A stretch of 41,280 bases of DNA, taken from NCBI RefSeq assembly GCF_001672895.1, contig NZ_LZKP01000191.1, positions 1-41,280 of the forward strand. The letters are read 5' to 3'. Positions within the stretch are counted from its first letter, which is position 1. The number at the start of each line of letters is the position of its first letter. Positions 8,707 to 17,051 of the stretch are shown here, in pieces. The DNA is from Mycobacterium sp. E740 (GTDB lineage: Bacteria; Actinomycetota; Actinomycetes; Mycobacteriales; Mycobacteriaceae). Both the position numbers and the translations under genes were made by a program. The notes under the pieces were generated by a model. That model was not told the DNA's origin. It made no database searches and was given only the letters and a program-made list of their open reading frames with translations.

Positions 8707-9824
8707 GGCGGGCGCTGGTCGTGCTGCTGGCCGCGGTGTGCGCGTCGGCGTTCAGCGGATGCGGCTGGCGCGGGCTGAACTCGTTGTCGCTACCGGGCAC
8801 CGAGGGCGGCGGAACCGGGTCCTACACCATCCAGGCGCAGTTGCCCGACGTCGTGGTCATCCAGCAGAACACCCGCGTGCGGGTCGCCGACGTCAACGTC
8901 GGCAACGTCACCAAAATCGAAGTGCAGGACTGGCATGCGCTGGTGACGATGCGGATCAACTCCGATGTTCACCTGCCCGCGAACAGCACCGCGAAAGTCG
9001 GGACCACCAGCCTGCTGGGCTCCATGCACATCGAGCTCGCGCCGCCCGCCGACCAGCCGCCGCGCGGTGAACTCAAGGACGGCTCGGTGATCCCGTTGTC
9101 GGCGTCCGGGACGTATCCGACGACCGAGCAGACGTTGGCCGCCGTGTCGATACTCCTCAACGGCGGCGGCCTGGGCCAGTTGCAGGAGATCAACCAGACC
9201 TTCGCCAAGGCGCTCGCCGGCCGCGAGAGCGAGATGCGCAGCCTGCTCGACCAACTCGACATCTTCATCGGCCGGCTCAACGAACAGACCGACGACATCA
9301 TCACCGCGACCGAGAACCTCAACGCACTGGCGGGCCAGGTGGCGGCGAAAGACGACACCGTCGACAGAGCGCTCACGACGATCCCGCAAGCCATTGCGGT
9401 ACTGGCGGATTCGCGGGAGAAGATCGCCAACGCCGTCCACGCGCTCGGCCAGTTCAGCGCGATCGCGACCTCGACGGTCCAGCAGACCAAGGAGTCGCTG
9501 GTGGCCAACCTGCGCAACCTCGCGCCGGTGCTGCGCGAACTGGCCAACGCGGGTCCCGCCCTCACCAGGGGGCTCGACTTCCTGTCGACGTATCCATGGG
9601 TCAAGAGCACGATCCCCAACTGGTTCCGCGGTGACTTCGCGAATATCACGCTCGTGATCGACCTGACACTGAGCCGCATCGACGCCGGCTTGTTCACCGG
9701 CACTCGGTGGGAAGGCGACCTGACCGAACTGGAACTGCAGTGGGGCCGCACGATCGGCCAGAAGCCCAGCCCGTACACGGCGGGCAACCCGCTGGTCGCG
9801 CCGTACCGGTGGGGAGCCTACTGA
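8703..9824 (+). CDS. mceE: MceE, Mce-family lipoprotein
   Basis: This is a 373-aa protein and the lipoprotein member of the set (LprK/LprN class). GTG 8703 overlaps the mceD stop. The N-terminus is Arg-Arg followed by a hydrophobic run and the lipobox FSGC with Cys20 as the lipidation site, so signal peptidase II processing is expected. The MCE domain follows with 'NTRVRVADVNVGNV'. Unlike MceC, D and F, it has no proline-rich tail. The ORF can be read further upstream, but that sequence is only mceD in another frame. Confidence 0.94.
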   Translation: MRRALVVLLAAVCASAFSGCGWRGLNSLSLPGTEGGGTGSYTIQAQLPDVVVIQQNTRVRVADVNVGNVTKIEVQDWHALVTMRINSDVHLPANSTAKVGTTSLLGSMHIELAPPADQPPRGELKDGSVIPLSASGTYPTTEQTLAAVSILLNGGGLGQLQEINQTFAKALAGRESEMRSLLDQLDIFIGRLNEQTDDIITATENLNALAGQVAAKDDTVDRALTTIPQAIAVLADSREKIANAVHALGQFSAIATSTVQQTKESLVANLRNLAPVLRELANAGPALTRGLDFLSTYPWVKSTIPNWFRGDFANITLVIDLTLSRIDAGLFTGTRWEGDLTELELQWGRTIGQKPSPYTAGNPLVAPYRWGAY

Positions 9825-9825
9825 C

Positions 9826-11286
9826 ATGGTGCGGTTGCCGCGCACGGTGTGGATCCAGTTGGGGATCCTGGCTGCCGTCACGCTCATCGCCGGTGGCGTG
9901 ATGGCTTTCGGGTTCGTCAAGGTTCCGGCCCTGGTCGGAATCGGCCGCTACCACGTCACTTTGGAGTTGCCGTCGTCGGGCGGGCTGTACCCGTCGTCCG
10001 TGGTGACCTACCGGGGACTGGAGATCGGCAGGGTGACGTCGGTCGACGTCACCCCGAACGGGGTTCGCGCCGTCCTCAAACTCGAGTCGTCGAGGAAGGT
10101 CCCCGCCGACGTGTCGGCGGCCGTGCACAGCCGCTCGGCGATCGGTGAACAGTTCGTCGAGCTGACCCCGGCACCGGACACCGACGACGCGACCGCTCCG
10201 GCGCTGCACGACGGTTCGGTCATCCCGGCGGCCAAGGTGGCGGTGCCACCCGACGTCGCCAATCTGCTCGATGCGACGAACCGTGCACTGCAGGCGATTC
10301 CACAGGACAACCTGCGCACCGTGGTCGACGAGGCCGCCACCGCTGTCGCCGGGCTGGGCCCGGAACTGTCGCGCATCGTCGACGGCTCGACCAGGTTGGC
10401 GATCGACGCGGGAAAGACGGTGGACCCGATAGTCGGTCTCATCGATCAGTCCCCGCCGGTGCTCAATTCGCAGGTGCAGACCGCGGATTCGATCCGGACC
10501 TGGGCCGACCGGATGGCGTCGATCACCGGGCAGCTGAAAGCACAGGATGCTGCGTTCGCCGACCTGCTGCAGTCCGGTGCACCGACGCTAAAAGAGGGCC
10601 GCGCGGTCCTCGACCGCATCAGCTCGCCGTTGCCGCTGCTGCTGGCGAACATGGTCAGCCTCGGCGACATCGCGATCGACTACCGCAATGACATCGAGCA
10701 ACTGCTGGTGTTGTTCCCCCAGGGAACAGCGGTGATGTCGGCCATCATCCTGCCCAACGCCAACACCAAGCAGGACTACAAGGGCGTGTACCTCGACTTC
10801 AACCTCAACCTCAACCTGCCGCCGCCATGCAACACGGGCTTCCTTCCGGTGCGCCAACAGCGATCGCCGTCGGAACAGGACGCGCCTGAACGGCCCGCCG
10901 GCGAGCTGTACTGCCGGGTGCCGCAGAACTCGGACCTGAATGTCCGTGGGGTACGCAACATTCCGTGTGCAACCGTGCCGGGCAAGCGGGCGCCGACGGT
11001 CGAGATGTGTGAGAGCGACGAGCAGTACGTCCCACTGAACGACGGCTACAACTGGAAGGGCGACCCGAACGCGACGCTCAGCGGTCAGGGTGTCCCGCAG
11101 TACCCACCGGGCCAGGATCCGAGGCAGCCAACACCGGCTGCCCCGCCTGCCTCGCCTGTCTTGGCGGTGCCCTACGACCCCGCCTCCGGCGACTACATCG
11201 GCCCGGACGGCAAGCCGCACACCCGCGCCGACCTCGCGCACCCGCAGCACCGGACGTGGCAGTCGATGCTGGTGCCGCCGGGCTAG
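9826..11286 (+). CDS. mceF: MceF, MlaD-domain protein (last gene of the mce operon)
   Basis: This 486-aa protein has an N-terminal anchor (residues ~8-30) and an MCE domain with 'PSSVVTYRGLEIGRV'. After a helical middle comes a C-terminal extension with four cysteines (in PPCNTG, LYCRV, IPCAT and EMCES) that could form two disulfides, then a Pro-rich stretch. One base separates it from mceE. Its TAG shares the palindromic CTAG with the stop of the opposing NTF2-like gene. No Mas-type accessory genes follow, so the operon consists only of the yrbE and mce genes. Confidence 0.94.
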   Translation: MVRLPRTVWIQLGILAAVTLIAGGVMAFGFVKVPALVGIGRYHVTLELPSSGGLYPSSVVTYRGLEIGRVTSVDVTPNGVRAVLKLESSRKVPADVSAAVHSRSAIGEQFVELTPAPDTDDATAPALHDGSVIPAAKVAVPPDVANLLDATNRALQAIPQDNLRTVVDEAATAVAGLGPELSRIVDGSTRLAIDAGKTVDPIVGLIDQSPPVLNSQVQTADSIRTWADRMASITGQLKAQDAAFADLLQSGAPTLKEGRAVLDRISSPLPLLLANMVSLGDIAIDYRNDIEQLLVLFPQGTAVMSAIILPNANTKQDYKGVYLDFNLNLNLPPPCNTGFLPVRQQRSPSEQDAPERPAGELYCRVPQNSDLNVRGVRNIPCATVPGKRAPTVEMCESDEQYVPLNDGYNWKGDPNATLSGQGVPQYPPGQDPRQPTPAAPPASPVLAVPYDPASGDYIGPDGKPHTRADLAHPQHRTWQSMLVPPG

Positions 11287-11726
11287 CGCGCCATCGTCGA
11301 ATTCGGCGCGGCCCAGTCGGTCGAGACCAAGCGGTGCCGGATCAGCCAGTGCCCGCCGACCGGGACGAACACGTCGCGGTAACGGCCGTAGTGGTCGAGG
11401 CCGATCTCGGTGAACACGGTGAAGTAGCAGGCGACCTCCGCCCGGGCCGGCGTCAGCTCGCCGAACCGGATGTTGGCCACGTTGTGGCGCACGATGCGTT
11501 TGACGTTCGACGCCGAGGCCGCCGCATTCGGCGCCGCGACCGCGCCACCGAGGAACTCGACGATCGCGGTGCGCCCCTGCACCGGAGCGCTGCCCCGCAC
11601 CTCGAGAGTCCCGTCGTCGCAGAACGCAGCGGCCAGCTCGTCGAGCCGCATCGCGTCTCCCGACCAGTTGTACTGCGCCAGGGTGTCGCGGATGCGTTCT
11701 CGGGCGCAAAGCTCCCAAAGCTCCAT
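11283..11726 (-). CDS. SnoaL/NTF2-like protein
   Basis: This 147-aa protein has the NTF2/SnoaL-like alpha+beta cone fold pattern: N-terminal helices ('ARERIRDTLAQYNW'), a central 'FCDDGTLEVRG' strand and C-terminal strands ending 'GHWLIRHRLVSTDWA'. Members are polyketide cyclases, ketosteroid isomerase-like or dehydratase-like enzymes, or binding proteins; the reaction here is unknown. ATG 11726 is supported by a TACCGT -10 box at 11734-11739 (minus strand) seven bases before it, predicting a leaderless message. It converges with mceF with shared stop bases and diverges from an SRPBCC gene across only 32 bases. Confidence 0.85.
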   Translation of the reverse strand: MELWELCARERIRDTLAQYNWSGDAMRLDELAAAFCDDGTLEVRGSAPVQGRTAIVEFLGGAVAAPNAAASASNVKRIVRHNVANIRFGELTPARAEVACYFTVFTEIGLDHYGRYRDVFVPVGGHWLIRHRLVSTDWAAPNSTMAR

Positions 11727-11758
11727 GCGGTCAACGGTAACGGCGCTAGTGTCACGCC
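11727..11758. promoter_or_regulatory. Compact bidirectional leaderless promoter region (32 bp)
   Basis: Between the two divergent start codons lie a minus-strand -10 TACCGT (11739 to 11734, 7 bases before ATG 11726) and a plus-strand -10 TAGTGT (11747-11752, 6 bases before ATG 11759). The -35 regions must overlap the opposing -10 or start codon, so the two transcripts should compete or share a regulator. Confidence 0.6.
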
Positions 11759-12202
11759 ATGGCAACCAGCGATTCCCGCGAGGTCGTGATCGACGCGAGC
11801 CCGGAGGAGATCCTCGACGTCATCGCCGACGTCGAATCCGCGCCGGAGTGGTCGTCCCAACACCAGGGCGCCGAGGTGCTCGACAGGGACGGCAACGGAC
11901 GACCGGGCCGCGTGCGGCTCAAGCTGAAGACGATGGGCATCTCCGACGAGCAGGTGGTGCAGTACACCTGGTCCGACAACAAGGCCAGCTGGGACCTGCT
12001 GGAATCCACCCAGCTGAAGACGCAGAGCGCGTCGTACACGCTCACCCCTGACGGCGACAAGACCAAGGTGCGCTTCGAGATCACCGTCGACCCGGCGGTG
12101 CCGATTCCCGGCTTCGTCCTCAAACGCGCGATGAAGGGCGGCTTGGAAGCGGCCACCGACGGCTTGCGCAAGCAGGTGCTCAAGGTCAAGAAGGGCCGTT
12201 AG
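11759..12202 (+). CDS. SRPBCC (START/Bet v1-like) protein, Rv0854-like
   Basis: This is a 147-aa SRPBCC-fold protein. It starts 'REVVIDASPEEILDVIADVESAPEWSS', the usual N-terminal strand plus kinked helices of the polyketide cyclase/dehydrase and lipid transport family, and ends in the long amphipathic C-terminal helix with 'KRAMKGGLEAATDGLRKQV'. It is closely similar to the gene at 24113. The pair corresponds to the M. tuberculosis Rv0854 and Rv0856/Rv0857 group. These small proteins bind hydrophobic ligands; no catalytic residue is evident. ATG 11759 sits 6 bases after a TAGTGT -10, so it is predicted leaderless. Its TAG shares bases with the stop of the CDF gene. Confidence 0.88.
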   Translation: MATSDSREVVIDASPEEILDVIADVESAPEWSSQHQGAEVLDRDGNGRPGRVRLKLKTMGISDEQVVQYTWSDNKASWDLLESTQLKTQSASYTLTPDGDKTKVRFEITVDPAVPIPGFVLKRAMKGGLEAATDGLRKQVLKVKKGR

Positions 12203-13140
12203 CCCGCGGCTTCCAGTTCGTCAGGCTCGGCGATCGTCAGCACGGCGTCGACGATGAAGGGGTCGGCCTGCAGCTGCGTCTCCAGGCGCCGAAGCGTCTC
12301 GGCGACCCTCGATTCCACGGCGTCGCCCTCGAGGTCGACGCTGGCCACGAGGAACATCTGCTTCGGTCCGACGAACACCAGTCGCACGAAGCGCACCGCG
12401 GCGACCTCGGGTAGGCCCGCGATGCGTTTGACCGCGGCCTCCCGCACCCGCGGATCGGCCGGCTCACCGACCAGGAATCGGCGGTTGCGGTCGATGAGGA
12501 TCACCGCGATCACGCCGAGCAGCAGGCCCACCATGATCGACCCCAGGGCGTCCCACATCGCGTTGCCGGTGAGCTGGTGCAGGCCAATTCCCAAGGCGGC
12601 GATGAGGATTCCGATCAGCGCCGCGGTGTCCTCGGCGAACACCGCGCGAGTCGTCGGGTCCGAGGTGTCGAGCACGTGGTCGAGCAGGTCGCGCTCGAAG
12701 CGACGCGCCTCGGTGCGCAGTTGGCGCACGGCCTGCAGCAGCGAAACGGACTCGAGTGCGAACGCGACGCCCAGCACGACGTAGGCGACCAGATAGTTCT
12801 CGGGCCCCGACTCGCCGTGCAGGAGTTCGGTGATGCCGTGCCAGACGGACAGCGAACCACCGACGACGAACAACCCGACGGCCGCCAACAACGACCACAC
12901 GTACGCTTCGCGGCCGTAGCCGAACGGGCGGTCGGCGTCGGGTGGTCGGCGGCTTCGACGGTTGGCGACAGCCAGCAGTCCCTGATTGCCGGCGTCGGCC
13001 CAGGAGTGGGCGGCCTCGGCGGTCATCGACGCCGAACCCGTCACGACGGCTGCCGCCGTCTTGGCGAGAGCCACGGCGAGGTTGGCGCCGAACGCGATGA
13101 GGACGGTCAGGGTGCTTTCGCCGGACTCGGTTTCGGCCAC
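12199..13140 (-). CDS. Cation diffusion facilitator (CDF/ZnT) metal transporter
   Basis: This 313-aa membrane protein of the cation diffusion facilitator family probably exports Zn2+ or a similar divalent ion in exchange for protons. Metal-site residues His45 and Asp49 lie in TM2 (HSWAD). The TM5 motif 'FAEDTAALIG' carries the acidic pair seen in ZnT9-type members rather than the canonical HxxxD. The C-terminal ~90 residues form the cytoplasmic ferredoxin-like domain. The N-terminus 'FGANLAVALAKTAAAVVTGSASM' is TM1. GTG 13140 lies 6 bases after a minus-strand CAGACT (13152-13147), a plausible leaderless promoter. It is not found at this position in the M. tuberculosis order. Confidence 0.9.
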   Translation of the reverse strand: MAETESGESTLTVLIAFGANLAVALAKTAAAVVTGSASMTAEAAHSWADAGNQGLLAVANRRSRRPPDADRPFGYGREAYVWSLLAAVGLFVVGGSLSVWHGITELLHGESGPENYLVAYVVLGVAFALESVSLLQAVRQLRTEARRFERDLLDHVLDTSDPTTRAVFAEDTAALIGILIAALGIGLHQLTGNAMWDALGSIMVGLLLGVIAVILIDRNRRFLVGEPADPRVREAAVKRIAGLPEVAAVRFVRLVFVGPKQMFLVASVDLEGDAVESRVAETLRRLETQLQADPFIVDAVLTIAEPDELEAAG

Positions 13141-13245
13141 CTTTCCAGTCTGCTCGCCTGACCCGCGGCGGGGCCGCCCGGGGGCACATGCCGCGACGTC
13201 CCCGCGATATCCGCGCGAATCCCCACGCCGTGCTACCCGTGCTCT

Positions 13246-13251
13246 TAGGCT
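13246..13251 (+). promoter_or_regulatory. -10 box (TAGGCT) of the LuxR-type regulator, leaderless
   Basis: TAGGCT ends 6 bases before the GTG at 13258, so transcription would start at or next to the start codon. This supports GTG 13258 as the true start of the regulator. Confidence 0.55.
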
Positions 13252-13257
13252 CGTTGC

Positions 13258-15873
13258 GTGTCCTTGTCGTGGCCGTTGATCGGCCGCACGCAGGAAATGC
13301 GAACGATCGAGACCGTTGCCACGGCCGCGGATGTCCGCGGCCTCGTCATCTGCGGATCAGAAGGCGTGGGCAAGAGCCGGATCGCCCATGAGGCCTTGTC
13401 GGAAGCGGCCTCGAAAGGCTTCGAGACTCGCTGGACGGCGGGCGCTTGCTCGGCCAGATCGGTTCCGCTCGCCGCTTTCGCGGCGTGGGCGCCGTCCGGC
13501 GTGACGGACACATTCCAGCTGCTGCGAGGGATCATCGAGGCACTCGCCCCCGCTTCGTCGAGCGCCAATGTTGTTCTCGGTGTCGATGACGCACACCTGC
13601 TCGACGAGCTGTCGGCCTTCGTCGTGCACCAGATCGTGCAGCGCGGGGCCGCGAAAGTGCTACTCACCGTGCGCGACGGCCAGCCGGTCCCACCCGCTGT
13701 GCAGGAGATATGGACGGCCGGTGAGTTCGCGCGACTCGATCTGCGGCATCTGACGCTGGACGAGACCACCGCGCTGTTGGTAGCCGCACTGGAAGGCCCG
13801 GTGGACCCGGAGGCGGCCCTACGGTTGTGGACGCTTACACGCGGCAATGTGCTGTATCTGAGGAACATCGTCGAGCAGGAAGTTGCCGACGGCCGGATCG
13901 TGCGGGTAGGTGATTTCTGGCGCTGGGTCGGCGACCCGGTGATGCCGCCGGGCTTGGTCGAGCTCATCGAGTCCCGCATCGGAGTCCTTCCGGCGCCCGT
14001 CGGCGACGTGATCGACGTGGTGGCCGTCAGCGAGCCGATCGACCTACCGACCCTCACGCGGATCACCGGCGCGGCTGCCATCGAGGAGGCCGAGACCCGG
14101 GGCCTGATCTCCATGGAGTCCGCGGGTGGCGGCATCGAGGTGCGGGTGGCGCATCCGCTGTACGGGGAGGTCCGCCGCAGGCGTGCGCCATACAGCCGGT
14201 TACGGCGACTGCGTGGAGCGGTGGCCACGGAACTCGCCGCGTCGACTGAACCCCGCGACATCCGCGTCGTCGTACGCCGCGCGACGTTGAGTCTCGACTC
14301 CGACCTCGCTCCCGACGCCGACCTACTCGTGCGGGCGGCGTACGGCGCCGTATGGCTGGGGGACCTGGCACTCGCGGATCGACTCGCGGAAGGGGCAATC
14401 GGCTCCGACGCGGCACCGGAGCCGAACTTCGTTCGCGCGCATGCGTTGTCGTGGCTCGGTCGGGGCGAGGAAGCAGAGTCGGTGCTCGCCGCGATCGACA
14501 CCGGTCAACTGACTGATCAAGACCGCGCCAGACTCGCCTTCCTTCGGGCCAGCAACATGCTGTGGGCGCTCGGTGATCCCGCACGCGCGAAGGCATTCAT
14601 CGACGATGTGCAGCCCGTCATGAGTCCGAATGCCCGCATGTACCTCGACGCCTTCCGCACCGTCTACTGGTTCGCCATGGACGAGCCCGAAAAGGCGTGG
14701 GAAGTCTCGAGATCCATTGCTGTAGAGGAGTTTCCCGTCGCCGGCGCCGAAGTGGCCTGGGTGCTTGTCCAACTCTGCGCGGACGCCGGACGCACCGCCG
14801 AAGCCATGGCGTACGCCGACGCCGGCTATTCCGTGGCGACCCGCAGCCTCGAGGCCCCACAGATGCGATTCAACATCGCGGACGCCGAAGTCAGCGCGTT
14901 GCTTCTCGGCGGCCTCATCGAGGACGCGGCGGGTGTGGCCGAGCGCACTCGTGAACAGGCTGCCGGTCTACCCGGAGTTGTTCACCTGCTCGGTGCGGCG
15001 ATCGCCGGTCGGGCCGCGCTCGGTGCCGGTGATCTGCACAACGCGTCCGCACTGCTGGAGCAGGCAGCCGAGGGGCTGTGCGCAACACATCCCGACGGCT
15101 TCGGATACCGCTATCGCATCCCTCAGGTGACTGCGCTCGCGATGCGCGGCATGACTCGGGAAGCCGCCGAGGCACTGGCCACGCTCGCCAGGAGTCCACG
15201 CCGATTCCGCTCCCTGGACCACGAGCAGGCCATGATGCGGGCTTGGGTCTCCGGGAGTCAAGGCGCAGTCAGCGAGGCGATCGCGATACTGGTGTCAGCC
15301 GCCCAACGAGCCGCCGCGGCAGGGCAATTCGCAGCCGAATTGCTTTGCCTGCAGACCGCTACGCAGTTCGGTGATCGCAGCAACGCACCCCGGCTGCGCG
15401 AGCTGGAATCGATGGTCGAGGGACCCCGGGCGGGCCTTGCTGCGCGATTCGCCGATGCCATGTCGAAGGGCGATGCCGCCGAATTAGCCTCCGTGTCGGA
15501 AGAGTTCGAGCATCTCGGCGACCTCATCGCGGCGATGGATGCGGCCGCCCACGCCGCCTTGGCATACCGTCGGGACGACAAGCGGGGATCGGCGCTAGGC
15601 TGCGCGACACGCGCCGTAGCCCTGGCCGAGCGGTGCGGCGCCAGCACTCCGGCGTTGCGACAGGCCAGCGATCCCCTGCCGTTGACCGATCGCGAAGAAG
15701 AGATCGTGATGATGATCAGCGAGGGATTGTCCAACCGAGCGGTCGCCGAGCGACTGACCCTGTCCGTGCGCACCGTCGAGAGCCATATCTACCGGGCCAT
15801 GGCGAAGACCGGAACCACCAGTCGCGAAGAACTCGCAGCGTTGTTGCCGCGGCGCACCGCGTCTAAGTACTGA
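13258..15873 (+). CDS. LuxR-family AAA/STAND regulator (LAL type)
   Basis: This 871-aa regulator has the MalT/LAL arrangement. An N-terminal AAA ATPase has Walker A GSEGVGKSR (Lys39) and Walker B 'VVLGVDDAHLL'. A winged-helix/TPR-rich helical sensor middle covers residues ~300-790. The C-terminal LuxR helix-turn-helix begins at residue ~809 (LTDREEEIVMMISEGLSNRA, then 'TVESHIYRAM'). Such proteins switch between ADP and ATP states on ligand binding and activate nearby genes. It stands just upstream of a small-protein/ABC-transporter operon in the same direction, which is the obvious candidate target. The GTG start is supported by a -10 box six bases upstream. Confidence 0.92.
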   Translation: MSLSWPLIGRTQEMRTIETVATAADVRGLVICGSEGVGKSRIAHEALSEAASKGFETRWTAGACSARSVPLAAFAAWAPSGVTDTFQLLRGIIEALAPASSSANVVLGVDDAHLLDELSAFVVHQIVQRGAAKVLLTVRDGQPVPPAVQEIWTAGEFARLDLRHLTLDETTALLVAALEGPVDPEAALRLWTLTRGNVLYLRNIVEQEVADGRIVRVGDFWRWVGDPVMPPGLVELIESRIGVLPAPVGDVIDVVAVSEPIDLPTLTRITGAAAIEEAETRGLISMESAGGGIEVRVAHPLYGEVRRRRAPYSRLRRLRGAVATELAASTEPRDIRVVVRRATLSLDSDLAPDADLLVRAAYGAVWLGDLALADRLAEGAIGSDAAPEPNFVRAHALSWLGRGEEAESVLAAIDTGQLTDQDRARLAFLRASNMLWALGDPARAKAFIDDVQPVMSPNARMYLDAFRTVYWFAMDEPEKAWEVSRSIAVEEFPVAGAEVAWVLVQLCADAGRTAEAMAYADAGYSVATRSLEAPQMRFNIADAEVSALLLGGLIEDAAGVAERTREQAAGLPGVVHLLGAAIAGRAALGAGDLHNASALLEQAAEGLCATHPDGFGYRYRIPQVTALAMRGMTREAAEALATLARSPRRFRSLDHEQAMMRAWVSGSQGAVSEAIAILVSAAQRAAAAGQFAAELLCLQTATQFGDRSNAPRLRELESMVEGPRAGLAARFADAMSKGDAAELASVSEEFEHLGDLIAAMDAAAHAALAYRRDDKRGSALGCATRAVALAERCGASTPALRQASDPLPLTDREEEIVMMISEGLSNRAVAERLTLSVRTVESHIYRAMAKTGTTSREELAALLPRRTASKY

Positions 15874-15895
15874 TCGACTCGAGAGCGCGCCGACT

Positions 15896-15913
15896 GCAGT
15901 AGCGGCCTACTGC
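15896..15913 (+). terminator. Perfect hairpin after the LuxR-type gene
   Basis: GCAGTAG and CTACTGC form a 7-bp perfect stem with a CGGC loop, 22 bases after the regulator's stop. No U-run follows, so termination would be of the U-less mycobacterial kind. A second imperfect stem (GCTCGTCG with CGACGATCGAGC, ~15913-15946) follows at once, so the pair could instead be an operator region for the next gene. Confidence 0.4.
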
Positions 15914-15973
15914 GCTCGTCGCGGCATGCGCGGCCGACGATCGAGCGACACAGCCCTAGTGAGGAGGCACGAA

Positions 15974-16282
15974 GTGACCGATCTCATCACCGCGCCAACT
16001 GAGCGCCAGGAAATCATCGAAAGCGGGCCCGTCGTCACAGAGGTCGCCCAGCCGCCGGTCCTCATCACGGTTCAACAAGTGGCTTTCAGCACGGCGGCCG
16101 CGGCGTCGCTGCCCCGTACGAAGCCCCATCATGGTCTGGTCGCCGCCGTGCGAGCGATGCTGTCGAGTCACGAACAGGCGGCATCGCCGGCAGACGACCG
16201 CGTTCCGCCGAGTCACTATCTGCCACATCGCGAGGCCTTCCTCGAAAGTGCCGCCATGGCGCGAGAGATGCTCAGGCTGTGA
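15974..16282 (+). CDS. Hypothetical 102-aa protein ahead of the ABC transporter
   Basis: GTG 15974 is chosen because a near-perfect Shine-Dalgarno (GAGGAGG, 15961-15967) lies 6 bases before it. The product has an acidic/Thr-rich N-terminus, an Ala-rich middle and a charged amphipathic C-terminal helix ([17 protein letters not shown]). No signal peptide or membrane segment is evident, and I recognise no family. Its stop overlaps the GTG of the ABC ATPase gene, so it is translationally coupled to the transporter and probably acts with it or sets its expression. Confidence 0.75.
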   Translation: MTDLITAPTERQEIIESGPVVTEVAQPPVLITVQQVAFSTAAAASLPRTKPHHGLVAAVRAMLSSHEQAASPADDRVPPSHYLPHREAFLESAAMAREMLRL

Positions 16283-17046
16283 TCCTGTTTCAAGGCCGGG
16301 TACCGGTGGATTCGGCCCCGGTGGCCGGATGCGGGCATCTCGGGGACTCGGTCGCGCCGGCGCTGAAGCTCTCGGGCATCGCCAAGACCCACCGCAGGGG
16401 TGACGAGCAGGTGCATGCGCTGCGTGATCTCGACTTGACTTTGGGTGCGGGCGAGTTCGTCGTCGTCACCGGGCCGTCCGGATCCGGCAAGTCGACTCTG
16501 CTGCATGTCGCCGGCGGCCTTGACCGACCGGACAACGGCACGGTGACCGTGGCAGGAAAGGATGTGTGGACGATGAAAGCCGGTGCGCGCGCTGCGTTCC
16601 GGCGCCGCAACCTCGGATTCGTGTTCCAGTTCTTCAACCTGGTGCCGATGCTCACCGCGGCCCAGAACGTGTCGTTGCCCCTGGTCCTGGACGGCGTGCC
16701 GACTCGGGTTGCGGACGCGCGCGCCGCGGAGTTGCTGCACCGGGTGGGTCTCGGCAACCGGGTCGATCACCTGCCTGCCGAGCTGTCGGGTGGCCAGATG
16801 CAGCGCGTGGCGGTGGCCCGTGCGCTGGTGGCCCGACCGTCGATCATCCTGGCCGACGAGCCGACGGGAAACCTGGATCGTCACTCGTCGGTAGAGGTCT
16901 TGGAACTGCTGCGCTCGCTGTCGGACGAAGACGGCGCGGCGGTCGTGATGGTGACACACGACCAGACGGCGGCGTGCTACGGCTCGCGCGAACTACATCT
17001 CGTCGACGGGCATGCGTACGCAGCCGACGACGTGGCGCTCAGGTAG
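16279..17046 (+). CDS. ABC transporter ATP-binding protein (MacB/LolD type)
   Basis: This 255-aa ATPase has Walker [10 protein letters not shown] (Lys71), a Q-loop in '[14 protein letters not shown]', signature LSGGQMQR, Walker B '[12 protein letters not shown]' and H-loop 'VMVTHD'. The '[12 protein letters not shown]' and 'ADEPTGNLD' segments are typical of the LolD/MacB/FtsE branch that drives FtsX-type permeases. GTG 16279 overlaps the preceding stop; the first ~28 residues are poorly conserved, and a later start near residue 29 is possible. The permease partner follows 5 bases downstream. It is not MceG-like, so it is unlikely to serve the mce locus. Confidence 0.93.
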   Translation: MILFQGRVPVDSAPVAGCGHLGDSVAPALKLSGIAKTHRRGDEQVHALRDLDLTLGAGEFVVVTGPSGSGKSTLLHVAGGLDRPDNGTVTVAGKDVWTMKAGARAAFRRRNLGFVFQFFNLVPMLTAAQNVSLPLVLDGVPTRVADARAAELLHRVGLGNRVDHLPAELSGGQMQRVAVARALVARPSIILADEPTGNLDRHSSVEVLELLRSLSDEDGAAVVMVTHDQTAACYGSRELHLVDGHAYAADDVALR

Positions 17047-17051
17047 AGGTG

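Noticed and set aside
13316..13504. Short frames inside the LuxR-type regulator and other large genes
   Set aside because: They lie within well-supported coding regions in alternative frames and show no independent signals.
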